Of a stretch of DNA of 64,000 nucleotides, positions 34,867 to 45,417 are shown piece by piece. The notes under the pieces were generated by a model that was given only the letters and a program-made list of their open reading frames with translations, did not search any database and was not told where the DNA came from. Numbering within the stretch: the stretch's first letter is position 1; each line of letters starts with the position of its first letter. Source of the DNA: Rhizopus sp. PT2906. Its lineage: Eukaryota; Mucoromycota; Mucoromycetes; Mucorales; Rhizopodaceae. Made by a program: the position numbers and the translations under genes. The stretch covers positions 20,556 through 84,555 of the forward strand of contig JAMYHX010000146.1 of the NCBI GenBank assembly GCA_025529335.1. Reading direction: 5' to 3'.

Positions 34867-37167
34867 ATGAGCGGGATCTTTTCTTTAAAAACTAAATCCC
34901 TTACAAAGAGAATAAAGACCAGCAGAGCCTGTGACGACTGTCGAAAAAGAAAGGTAACTAGAAAAAAAAAAAAAAGAGTCCATAAACTAACAGTAAGTAG
35001 GTCAAGTGTGACGGCAAACAGCCTTGTGCACGTTGCGTAAAGGCAAAGATAGAATGCATATTTGTAAAAATGCCCAAGAGAGGTCCACCCAAATCGTATA
35101 CAGAAAGTGTAGAAAATAGACTTCAAAGAGTAGAAAATGCCCTGAAATCCATTGCTACACCCGTGGTCAACAGGGTCTTTGATGATTCCTTGAAAAGCAA
35201 AGATTTCTGTAACCAAATCGCTTCTACCGAAGGTAACACTCCCTCAAAGCTTATTTTTCTCGCTCACACGTATAATTTCAACAGCCTGTACAGTTTCTAT
35301 ATCAGCACCTTATACCACAGATCACTTGAGTTCTCAGATAGATAGATTCACTATAAATGAGATCGGACAGGCGGTTTATGTCAATGATCTCAGGTCACGA
35401 GTAGATAGAGTATCAAACATGTATGTACAGCAACCTAGTGGCTATTATGATACCCAAATAGATGTCTCATCCGTCTGTGATTCCCCACTCTCCTCTGCAG
35501 CAGCCTCATTCACCTCCAACATGTCTCCTTTGGAAATGCCCATAAAGGACCAGTTAGCCCTTGGCAAGCAAAACCTATCTGATATCGAGCCTTTGATCGA
35601 GATTTATTTTGAATATGTACATAAACACATTCCTATTGTTCACAAGCAGGTCTTATTGAAGCAAATGCACAACCCCACCAGCACTGGCCCCTCGCGCTTG
35701 TTACTCTATGCTATGTGTGCAGTAGCTTCAAAATGGTCCCCAGATCAAACAAATCAAAACCATTTGATACCCCCTGGATATACTTATTATCAAAAAGCAC
35801 TTGGTCTACTGGATGATTTTCTGGATGTACCAAGAGTGTCTACCGTGCAAGCATTGATCTTGATTGTAAAATACCAAGATTATTTTCAACGAGTCGGATA
35901 TTTTCACAGATCGTATGCCTTTCTCGGACTAGCAGCTCAGATGTGCCTTGATCTAGGACTTTCTGAAGTAGATGGAGATGGCGTGGATGCGGAGATCAGC
36001 AAAAGGACATTCTGGGCGGTATTCATGTATGATCTCTTTATGAGTATCGAACAAGGGCGTACTACCTACTTTGATGCTTCCAAATGCACGACTGGATATC
36101 CGGCATTAATGTCAGACGAAAATTCAACATTTGAAGATGCTATATTAAACCAGAATGTGTTCATTCAACTATCCAAAATCCTCTCAGTGACTTACTCCGT
36201 TGTAAGACGTCTTACAGTTCGAAGGCAAGCGCAGAACGACCAGGTCACGAAGGAGCAACTAGTTGAGGAGCAATCCTGGCTATTCTCGATTCATACTCAT
36301 CTGGAAAACTTTTACTACGAGATATCCCAGGATGCTCATACCTTTTTAGGAGAAAACCAAACGATCCAAGACCCCTCTACTGGGCTATTGCATCTTACCT
36401 ATCATTTTTGTATCATTCTTTTGCATCAATGCTATATTGACAAGCAACTAGATAGATCCGAATATGATTTCCTACCTTATCCTCATCGAAAACTATGTGC
36501 AAATGCTGCATCTGACATAACAAGCATTGCAGAAGCCTTATGGCAGCGATTTTCCATCGGTACATTTACTGCTCTCCCTCGTGGCATTCAGCACATGATA
36601 CATTGTTTGTCTGCGGCAGCAACAATACATCGATATGAAATAATGCATGAAGAAAACCGAAGCTCAAAAGATGCAGCTAATAGACAATATGTAGCAACTA
36701 TTCATTTGATGAAGATCCTCTCCAAACAATCGCCTTCTCTTGAAACTGTAAAATGCTTTGAGAATCCTGTTGGGTCGGTCCAGTCCGTCAAGAAACGTGC
36801 TTCGTTTGCATCCCTTCACAATAGATCTGTCTCACCCGTAGATCATGCAAAGAGTCGCCCATTATCAATGACATTTGTAGAAAGTCAATCCCATTTACCT
36901 TACATGACCTATCCTATGCAACCTATGCAGTCAAACGATAGTAGATTCTCATACCCATTACAGTCCTTTCCTACCCCTGGCCCCAGTTATCTACATTATT
37001 CCAAATTATCACCTTATCAACTAGAGGGACAAGATAATAATGATGACCATCTAATATCACCTACCTATGCCGACCAATTTTCCTATGATCCTATCCCGAA
37101 TATGAGCGAACTATTCCTAATGGATGATGAAAATCAAATGACTCAAGATATGATGATAGAAATGTAA
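34867..37167 (+). CDS. Zn2Cys6 transcription factor with Fungal_trans domain
   Basis: Three exons (34867-34953, 35001-35232, 35321-37167) encode 721 residues. The binuclear zinc cluster CDDCRKRKVKCDGKQPCARC followed by VKAKIEC (residues 22-48) is canonical and is split by the first intron after RKRK. A linker and short coiled coil (SVENRLQRVENALKSI) precede the Fungal_trans regulatory domain (from about 200: LIEIYFEYVHKHIPIVHK, then RVGYFHRSYAFLGLAAQMCLDLGL, then KRTFWAVFMYDLF). The C-terminus is Pro/Tyr/Met-rich, like an activation region. The target genes cannot be read from the sequence. It lies 182 bases downstream of the CBS gene on the same strand. Confidence 0.93.
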
Positions 37168-37836
37168 AAGTATATATATATGTATGTATGTATGTATGTG
37201 TGTGTATAATAAATTTCAAATCGTAAAAAACAGCCATGGCTGCTTACACATAAAGCGTTGGTGTACCCTTTTCTTATGTTTCCTCTTTCATTATTATTAA
37301 CGCAATTGTAAAGTTGATTTATATAATCCTTCATACGCTGCTTAGGGACGAGTAGAAAGAAATGAAAATCTGGACCATGAGATTATAAGATACTTTTCAG
37401 CTGCTCACACGTATTTACCGTCATGTGTATGAGATACTGAGCAACCATGAGAGCTCCAGCAATAAAAGTGAAGATAGGTCTAATAACGATGACTCTACCG
37501 AAAGCGGCTCACCTTACATACCATCAGTCCTTCGATGGGAATGAGGCTAATTGAAGAAGACGATAGACGCGCTCACAACTTGCCAACAATCAAGAAGTTG
37601 CCACAGTTATTGTGGCACGATGTGGAATCGTGGTGTGAACTGTGCATTAAATATACATATAATATCTTTGTTTACATATCAAAACATGACAATAAAAGCC
37701 CTTCCTTTCTTCAGAAGACTTACAGTAGACTAGTGGTACTGTGAATTTAATGCGCCTCGATAAGCATAAGATGAATAAGACGTTGTTTTTTATTCATTAT
37801 TTTTCTAGTTACTATTAATATACAAATGAAACCAGT
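37168..37836. other. Intergenic region holding a transposon relic
   Basis: A TATG microsatellite (37171-37200) follows the Zn2Cys6 stop. A decayed Fanzor-like fragment lies at 37551-37770. The remainder is AT-rich with no supported gene. Confidence 0.55.
37551..37770 (+). pseudogene. Fanzor/TnpB-like C-terminal relic, copy A
   Basis: A 60-codon open stretch contains CHSYCGTMWNRGVNCALNI followed by NMTIKALPFFRR. The pattern Cys-Gly-x-x-Trp-Asn-Arg-Asp-x-Asn-x-Ala-x-Asn-Ile is the zinc-ribbon/RuvC-III end of TnpB and the eukaryotic Fanzor nucleases. Here the expected catalytic Asp is Gly, and no start, RuvC-I or RuvC-II region is present, so this is dead. The DNA downstream shares CGCCTCGAYAAGYAT (37753-37767) with copy B at 47416-47430, which shows both come from one element family. 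Confidence 0.6.
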
Positions 37837-38673
37837 CTAGTTACCACCAAAATACACATGCTGAACATCAGCCAATTTCTTTCCTCTCATTCTTGCAATA
37901 TCCTCAGGTTGTTTTATATTTGACAATGCCTCAAATGCAGCTTTAATCACGTTCATGGGTGTTGTTGATCCTCTCACTTTAGCACTGATATCTTGGAAGC
38001 CGATACATTTACAGATTTCGTGCACATAATGATTCGTACGGATACCAAAGCCTGGTGGTCTAGCACGAAGTTCTAATGTGGTAGCGTGAAATTTATGTGT
38101 GAGGTCCATAGGCAATGTGCGGTTATCGTAACGTTCAAAGTATCGCATATTCTTGATAGCACGGTTGGTTGCTTTACGCACAGCACGGGCTGCTTCTTCG
38201 TCTTTGCCTTCACCATAACCAGCCAAGCCATTGCCATTTCCGACAACAACTAAGGCATACATGGAGGGTTGTTTACCTTTACCGTTCATGTTGACAACTC
38301 GTTTGACCACAAGTGCTTTTTTCATCAATCGAGCTTGTTCTGAAGCACTAAGCGGCGTATCAATAATATCAGTTACTGTGTTCATCACAACCTCTGGTGG
38401 ACGATGAGGTGTAAAGGTCTTTTGTTGCTCTAATGTGCTAGGCTTTTCAGTAGGATGATCGAGAATGTAATCGATTTTGCTCAAGTCAGGCACATTATCT
38501 TTGTTAAGTGCGGGGTGTCGAAGCTTCTTGTCTCCAACTGTGGCATAAGCACGAGCTACATTATATATATATGTTAGTATATGAATGCAAGCTTCAATAA
38601 TATATTTACTTGCTGTTATTCTTGCTGTGGGGATGACCGAAAGCTTGGCAAATGAACGACCAAGTGCTAGCAT
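37837..38673 (-). CDS. Mitochondrial ribosomal protein uS5m
   Basis: Two exons (38673-38610, 38555-37837) encode 260 residues. The N-terminus MLALGRSFAKLSVIPTARIT is a basic, hydroxylated mitochondrial presequence. The S5 N-terminal RNA-binding domain is KRVVNMNGKGKQPSMYALVVVG with NGNGLAGYGEGKDEEAARAV, and the C-terminal domain has LRARPPGFGIRTNHYVHEICKCIGFQDISAKVRGSTTPMNVIKAAFEAL. It is part of the small mitochondrial ribosomal subunit. The 54-base intron is a multiple of three with no stop, so an uninterrupted frame runs through it. The gene is divergent from NDUFS8 with 257 bases between ATGs. Confidence 0.93.
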   Translation of the reverse strand: MLALGRSFAKLSVIPTARITASKYIIEACIHILTYIYNVARAYATVGDKKLRHPALNKDNVPDLSKIDYILDHPTEKPSTLEQQKTFTPHRPPEVVMNTVTDIIDTPLSASEQARLMKKALVVKRVVNMNGKGKQPSMYALVVVGNGNGLAGYGEGKDEEAARAVRKATNRAIKNMRYFERYDNRTLPMDLTHKFHATTLELRARPPGFGIRTNHYVHEICKCIGFQDISAKVRGSTTPMNVIKAAFEALSNIKQPEDIARMRGKKLADVQHVYFGGN

Positions 38674-38930
38674 AATAGGATTAAGGCAAGGGCAAGATAA
38701 AACAAAAAAATTTGACAAGGAACCAGCTAAAAAGTCACTCTTTACAAAAAAGGAAATCTCTAAATCATTTTTGTGACGTAAGCTTAGTGCCGCAGTGGGC
38801 GGGCCTGCCGAGTGTAAAAAGGGAATGATTTTGAAGAAGGGGGACAGCGGTCTGATACTTGGACACATTTTGGATTTCTATTTTTTTTTTCTCTCTCTCT
38901 TTTAATTAAATCCTCCCCACTCTTAATTCA

Positions 38931-39875
38931 ATGAATCACCTTAGATTGTTTAATAGATCATTGACTACTGCTCGACCCTTTTTGACTGGTAAGTCAAATT
39001 GATTGACAGGCCTTTTCTTCCTTCCTCATTGACACACACACACCGTAGCTCCTCGTTTTGCTGCAGCACCTATTGGAAGTCAAATTGCACAGTTCAGCTC
39101 TTCTCGCATTGCTCAACATGCTTCTCCTGTCAATGATAACAGCCACCAAATTTCTGGAAAGCCTCCAGGTGTTCTCGATGTTGCTGCACAGCACTTATTG
39201 TTGACAGAACTGATGCGTGGCATGTGGGTTGTCCTCGAAAACTTCTTCCGTCCACCTTACACCATTTATTATCCATTCGAGAAGGGTCCTCTCTCCACTC
39301 GTTTCCGTGGTGAACATGCTCTTCGTCGTTACCAATCAGGTAAAATTTTAGTCTTGTTATTTTTTTTTATTCATATCTAATCTTTTTTAATAGGTGAAGA
39401 ACGTTGTATTGCTTGTAAATTATGTGAGGCTATCTGTCCTGCTCAAGCCATCACCATTGAAGCTGAGCCCAGAGAAGATGGTTCTCGTCGTACTACAAGA
39501 TATGATATTGATATGACCAAGTGCATGTAAGTGTTTATGGTTCATTTAGAGATATATGGTAATTGATGATCATCTTTACAGTTACTGTGGTTTCTGTCAA
39601 GAAGCTTGTCCTGGTAAGTTTCAAAAAGAGAGGGGAGTAGTGTAGACAGAAGATTAATATAAAATGTGTATAGTCGATGCTATTGTTGAAACACCCAACT
39701 ATGAATATATTACCGAAACTCACGAAGAGCTCCTTTACAACAAAGAAAAGCTCTTGGCAAATGGTGATAAATGGGAAGTTGAAATTGCCAGGTAATGAAT
39801 ATAAATAGAGTAAGTCAAGACAAACTCACACTTTTTATATATAGAAACTTGCAAGCCGAACATCCTTATCGTTAA
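38931..39875 (+). CDS. NDUFS8: Complex I 23-kDa Fe-S subunit (NDUFS8/TYKY)
   Basis: Six exons (38931-38988, 39049-39339, 39394-39526, 39582-39613, 39674-39791, 39845-39875) encode 220 residues. An N-terminal presequence (MNHLRLFNRSLTTARPFL) is followed by the membrane-arm contact YTIYYPFEKGPLSTRFRGEHALRRY and two 4Fe-4S motifs, CIACKLCEAICP and CIYCGFCQEACP. These bind clusters N6a and N6b, which pass electrons toward ubiquinone in mitochondrial complex I. The C-terminus NLQAEHPYR is typical of the subunit. It shares an upstream region with uS5m and converges on mL57 with 39 bases between stop codons. Confidence 0.98.
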
Positions 39876-39914
39876 ATTATTCAATAAAAGTTGTTGTTTT
39901 TATTATACTCTTTA

Positions 39915-40334
39915 TTAAACAAAAATAGTCTTTTTTACAAATTCTCTTGCAGCATTCAATCCTTGTTCATGATACACTGCACCAACCAAGGCTTGCATCA
40001 CTTTGCTCTTTACTGCGGGAGAGACATTATTTCCTGGTAGTTGACATCTAACAGCAGATTCTAATCCCAGAGCATCAAATCTTGCTACCAAATGTTGAGA
40101 CTCGTTTGCCTTTCCAATAATTTGATTCAATTGTTGAGCATTTTGAGATTTATTCAAATCGACAGCAAAGTATTCAAGAGAACGACGACCTAAATATTGA
40201 AGACGTTCATTGTTGGGAACGTTGCCATGTTTGAATGATTTATGTGTTAATGCTTGGGTTAAAACGTTGGGTGATAGTTTAAATTGGTTTGCTATTGATT
40301 CGATCTGGCTTTGTTCAAATAATGTGCGGCTCAT
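39915..40334 (-). CDS. RNase III-like mitochondrial ribosomal protein (mL57-like)
   Basis: Single-exon gene of 139 residues with one RNase III fold: LTHKSFKHG, NERLQYLGRRSLEYF and VMQALVGAVYHEQGLNAAREFV. The signature of active RNase III is ERLEFLGD; here the Asp is Arg (LGRRS), so the protein is expected to be inactive. Inactive RNase III folds are used as structural proteins (mL44 and mL57) in the mitochondrial large ribosomal subunit, and the short length fits mL57 (yeast Mrpl15). No obvious presequence is visible. The mitochondrial neighbours uS5m and NDUFS8 support this reading. Confidence 0.78.
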   Translation of the reverse strand: MSRTLFEQSQIESIANQFKLSPNVLTQALTHKSFKHGNVPNNERLQYLGRRSLEYFAVDLNKSQNAQQLNQIIGKANESQHLVARFDALGLESAVRCQLPGNNVSPAVKSKVMQALVGAVYHEQGLNAAREFVKKTIFV

Positions 40335-42412
40335 GTGAAGTGAGCGACGGCTAACGCATTGTGCTTTTGTCTTATTAGTTATGTTGAAGTGTACAAATAT
40401 ATATACAGTTTATTGACATTACCAGCCTTTATACGAACATTCTGCAACATTTTTTTTTTTATATTCCAGGGTCGAACAGGTGTCAAAATGGAAATACTAA
40501 ACATATACTCGAAAAAAATTAGTGTGACTATACATATTTTTTTTTGTTTTACTATTTGCAGGGGAGATTCTTGGTGCACAACCAAATCTAAAAGAGTAGC
40601 GCCAGTGATATAGACGAATGGTAGTAAAGAATAGTTACAAATGTACACCAACAAGTCTCTACATAATCTCTTTGTTATTATAAATAAGAAAGAAAAGGCT
40701 CATTATTACAAAAAGCACCATTTTATATGCAAACAGAATTATTACTTGGCCAATCAGAATTGATCATATTATATAACTTGAAGACTAACTACAAAATGCG
40801 TTATACTTATATTATACTTATATGAAGCATCATGCCCCAATTCTAGTTGGGCATGAAAAATTCACGCAATAGGCCTGTTTGTTTGCTTTTACAACAGCAC
40901 ATTTACAGAAGTATTTATTTAACAAGTGTTATTTACACAAATTTGTACACACAATGATGAAACTTAATCAGTTTCTGATGCGCGTACATAACGGTGGAGA
41001 AGGTTGGTACCAGAAAGCTGGCCGTAAAAGAGGCCAGCTGCCATTGCGCGTTCCCTATCTGGGGTAAAGTTGGGACCAGAATGCAGGCCACCTTTGATAC
41101 CAGCTTTACTTGCGTGTTCCTTTAGCTGAAGCAAAGTGGCTACCAGTAGCCCTAACACATTAATAGTTTAAATAAGGTTCCTATAAATAAATGTTCTCTT
41201 GTTTGTGCTTAGGTTTCGGGACACAGATCAGCAATTGGCCAAGCACAAATTCAAGTTTCGTCTAAAAGAACTCTAAGAAGAAATCTATGACCGAAGAACG
41301 ATATTATATAAATAGCAAAGCCTTATTTTTTCTTATACACACGCGAAAACGCTATGAATATCCTTCTTTGTGGTTGGTTGGTTTGAGCTTATATTTGCCT
41401 GAGGGTTAAGCGAAAAATGAAGGAATGATTTGACTCGCACAAGCATGAATTATACAAAGATATACATACAAAATACTTTCTTTTAAAGTGAATGCTAAAG
41501 TAACCTGAAATTTGCGGATAAGATGAGCATTACAGTATTTAAAAGGATCCTTAGTAATTATAACCCTGTTCTTCCACCTTACAGTAGGCATAAACTGCAC
41601 CTACTGTTTAGATGTGAGACACCTAACGCCCTTTAGACCAACTATGCTATTACTTAGACAGGTCGACGTACAACGTTGTTATCTACCAGATTGAAAAGAA
41701 ATACAGAAAGTTAATTTGGCCAAGTTTTTCATCACTAAATGAACCGTCCTGTATAAAAAACGGCGTGAAAGACAATGGTATTTCATACAAATAAGTAAAG
41801 CCTTCTGCTCTAATTTGCCCACAGCGTTTTCGCGCGTGCGTAGTGTTTCTGCCCTCTTTCAACAGGGGGCTGTGGCTTGTTGACTTGGTAGCATTTTGTT
41901 CTCCGCTTATGATACTATCATGCTTAAATATACACTAGTTGCTTAAAATGCATGTTCATCGTATTTGTTGGGAGAATGGATATGACACACGATAGTATAA
42001 ATATATATTAAGCCTGTTTGAGCCTTGTTTCATATTTGAGCACTTGATCACATTCTTGAAGAGAAGAGACAATAACTTAGTCTTGGGAACTTACAATCAC
42101 ACTTTTTGATAGATTATCAACGAGTATTCGAAATCGTTTTGATATGTTTATGGCTTGTCGATCAGGCCGACTAACTGTGTGTTTGTGTGTGTTTATATAG
42201 TTCAATTGAATTAATCATGTCAATAAATATTACACATACAAAGAAGCACCTCTTGCAAAGGCATTGAAATAGCAGAGCCATACCGCTTTATCCAAAGGTG
42301 CATACTTTGAATGATGTAATAAATCATGACTGCTTTTGTTGGGTGGTTTTAATTAATGTCAACCTCAGCCAGGAAAATATGATCACTCATTTACATTTTC
42401 AACTCACAACCA
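40335..42412. other. Intergenic region with an unexplained GC-richer island
   Basis: About 2.1 kb with no confident gene. An island at 40964-41275 is GC-richer than its surroundings and is listed separately. The last 60 bases lead into the SWI3-like gene. A (GT)n stretch lies near 42175-42195. Confidence 0.5.
40964..41275 (-). other. Unidentified ORF fragment in GC-richer island
   Basis: On the minus strand 41158-40964 reads LGLLVATLLQLKEHASKAG and continues for about 45 more residues (KGGLHSGPNF, then ERAMAAGLFYGQL, then HRYVRASETD) to a stop. Composition and codon use look protein-like, and the DNA is richer in GC than its flanks. No initiating ATG or splice-joined upstream exon is evident, so it may be the 3' end of a lost gene or element. 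A perfect 7-bp stem (GCTGGCC/GGCCAGC) lies at 41018-41039. I do not recognise the family. Confidence 0.35.
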
Positions 42413-44109
42413 ATGTCTACATCAAAGAAACCTAGATTAGATAAAGACAATACTACGCGTCCATTTATACCTGTTCAGCAATATGAGGTCATCATTCCTT
42501 CTTATGCTGCTTGGTTTGACTTGTCTACTATTCACATCAATGAAATTCGCGGGCTACCTGAATTCTTTAACAATAAAAATAAATCGAAAACACCCAGTAT
42601 TTATAAAGAATACCGTGATTTCATGGTCAACACATACCGTCTTAATCCCTTAGAATATTTAACAGTAACGGCTTGTAGAAGAAATATGACGGGCGATGTT
42701 TGTGCAATTATTCGCATTCATGGATTTCTTGAACAATGGGGTCTTATTAATTATCAGGTAATTGAGACAGAAAGCATTATATACAAGTAAAAAGCTAATA
42801 AAAAGCCTTTTTATAGATGGATCCAACAGCTAAACCAACAGCCATTGGACCTCCCTTTTCGGGTCAAATCAAAATTATAGCAGAGATACCAAAAGACTTG
42901 CAGCCTGCCTTATCTGAAAATCAGCAATCTACTGACGAAGCAACGGCAGATGCAACTATAGAAACTAATATGGCAACAGATAAAGGCGCGCCTGAAGAAA
43001 CCGTAAAGACACCAGAACCAGAAAAGGAAATAAAGACAGAAGGACCAGGACACATAAAGACAGAAGAAGCCAGTTCTATAAAGCAGGAGATTTCATTAAA
43101 TCTAGACTTGCGTGAAGACATATTTAACACAGCCCAGAAGCGCCATTTACAAAAGAAAACTATAAAAACGTGTGAATGCTGTAAGAAATCACAAAATATA
43201 TATGAAGGATATCGACATGAATCCATGTTTGTATGTTCTGAATGCTTTGAAGCAAACAAATTGCCCGAGGGCACAAAGAAGGAAGATTTCGATAAAGAGA
43301 TGAAACACGAAGAAGAGTCATTGGAGGACACATGGACAGAACAAGAAGATCTATTGCTACTTGAAGGCCTCGAAATGTTTCCGACGGACTGGAATAAGAT
43401 TGCAGAACATGTGTCCAGCAAAACGCGGGAAGCCTGTATACTGCGTTATCTGAAGCTGCCTACAGCAGATCCTCGCATTGATCCTGATATTAAGCACCGA
43501 GGATTACTAGATTTCGATGCAAAAGATAAAGTAGACAATCCAATCATGTCAGTAGTCGCCTTTCTTGCTTCTAATGTGAAGCCAGAGGTAGCATCTTCAA
43601 CCATACACGAGCGACAAGATAATGATGCTGAAATGAAGGAAAAAGAAGAAGAGGACAATCAACAGCTGAGAGCTGACTTACTACATAGCAAAGTGTCTCT
43701 CTTTTCAGCGCGATTACGTCAATTTAGAGAAAAAGAAAAGTTGATAGATTTGGAACGTCGTGAAGTTGAATATGAAAGATGGCGCGCTCAGGAAGACTTG
43801 TGTTTTCTAAAGAATAGAATAGATTCAATATATGCTCGTATGTTTCATGCTAGTCAAGCTAAAATAGCAGCACAGCAGCAACAGCAAGAAGAACAAATGC
43901 CAGAAAATGCCATTGTGTATTTGCTTGATGATCCGACATTAACAGAGGAACAGAGAAAAGAACAACTTGAATTAAAACAAAGATACCCAAAACAGTATGA
44001 ATCAAGGCAGATATTATTGCAGCAACAGCAGCAACAACAACAACAGTTGCAACAACAGCAACAACAACAACAGCTCCAGCAACAGTCAAATGGTATTCAG
44101 CAAGTTTAA
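42413..44109 (+). CDS. SWI3/RSC8-like chromatin-remodelling subunit
   Basis: Two exons (42413-42757, 42817-44109) encode 545 residues. The SWIRM domain (about 22-115) runs from VIIPSYAAWFDLSTIHINE through LPEFFNNKNKSKTP and YKEYRDFMVNTYRLNP to GFLEQWGLINYQ. A ZZ-like Cys cluster CECCKKSQ with CSECF (about 235-265) precedes a SANT domain WTEQEDLLLLEGLEMFPTDW (about 288). Next comes a coiled coil rich in Arg/Glu and a polyglutamine tail. The order SWIRM-ZZ-SANT-coil is that of the paired core subunits of SWI/SNF and RSC. Its stop lies 17 bases from the stop of the convergent TRM7 gene. Confidence 0.94.
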
Positions 44110-44126
44110 CATAAATAAAAGATATT

Positions 44127-45356
44127 TTATTTGTTGTAAAAGTTGCTTCTTTTCAATTGCATTGCTGTTTTATAAGGTGCAGTAATAGGAGGTTGTAATG
44201 GATCAAGCGACTTATATGAGGCAGCCAAGGGATATGTTCTATCAGCATCATAGCCACTAATAACTTGTATAAGTCTCCTTTGTTCTTTACTCTATTACAA
44301 CTTACTTTAAATCACCACAAGCGATAAAAGGAACAATGGTTCTATTTGGTCCCACCAAGTTATTCATATCGTCTATTCATAAATTAGCTACATAAAACAT
44401 TTATAATATGCAGAGGATTGATTTACCATATTGCATATCTAATAGAGGATTAGCCATTGTAGGCACATAATCTTTAGGAGGTTGATAATTTTGACAAACA
44501 ATGAAAGCTTCGATACTTGAATTACGAGAACTTCTGGGTTTACTACAAGTAACCGTTGGAAAAAATATCTTGAGCTGACTGTAGAGCAATGTGATATCCT
44601 TTCCACGGAATATTTTAGCAACAAATGTTCCTCCAGGACGAAGAACATGTGTTGTAATGTTCAATGCTGCTAACAATAGCTGTGCCTGTATGTATTCATC
44701 CATATCATGAAGGCCAGTAACTATGACATATTGGTTACTATATAAAGTATTTCTATAGTCCATCCAAGTTACCATCAGGTGCACCGTCGCAAATAACAAT
44801 ATCTGCCATTTCACCATCAAAGTATGAAATAATCTTTTCTGCCGTTGTCTTTTTAGTGATATCTCCCTGTAGCTGAATGACCCCTTCTAAGGGCGCCTTT
44901 AGGTTATAATGTTAGATCAGTTCATAGAACCCATGTCTAATATTACCATTGCTTGCAGATCTACAGCTACAATCTTTGGCTCTGGGTCATTTGGTGTCTT
45001 TTCGTGATTTTCACTATCAAAAGAATTAGAGTGACATTTTAACTGCTGTTGCTGATCTTTACTTTAATCGCTTTGACAAAACCTGTGACCAACTACCAGG
45101 CGCTGCACATAGATCAACAGCTCTTTTAACTCCTACATTAAAGATGAGATTTATTTGTAGATCAAGAGGTCTTTATGTAAAAAAAACCTTGCAAAAAGTT
45201 GAATTCTTCATCCAGTTGTAATAGCTTGAAAGCGCTTCTTGCTCTCCAACCTTCTTCTTTTGCTAGACGATAGTACTTTAGAGTATAAATGAATCATGTA
45301 TGCATAAAAGTATCCTCACTTACGACGTCTCTCTTGTCTTTAGAAGACTTGCCCAT
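44127..45356 (-). CDS. TRM7: tRNA 2'-O-ribose methyltransferase TRM7/FTSJ1
   Basis: Eight exons (45356-45324, 45275-45188, 45132-45063, 45013-44947, 44896-44773, 44720-44427, 44372-44306, 44256-44127) encode 290 residues. The enzyme methylates riboses at positions 32 and 34 of the anticodon loop. The start MGKSSKDKRDVYYRLAKEEG is nearly invariant in the family. The SAM loop is VDLCAAPGSWSQVL, and the K-D-K-E catalytic set is visible in RSAFKL, ICDGAPDVTG, FVAKIFRGKD and SSIEAFIV. The end, DPLQPPITAPYKTAMQLKRS, is also conserved. Intron 2 has a weak donor GTTTTT. A Helitron fragment begins only about 60 bases upstream of the ATG. Confidence 0.96.
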
Positions 45357-45417
45357 GTGACTATAAAAAGTAATAAAAAGAGAAATCTCTTTTTTGACAG
45401 ATTGACTTTTAAATTTA

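Noticed and set aside
38674..38868. N-terminal extension of uS5m to 38868
   Set aside because: The frame is open upstream, but the added residues are not presequence-like beyond MLALGRS, and the family presequence starts naturally at the ATG at 38673; the intron at 38556-38609 has proper GT-AG signals.
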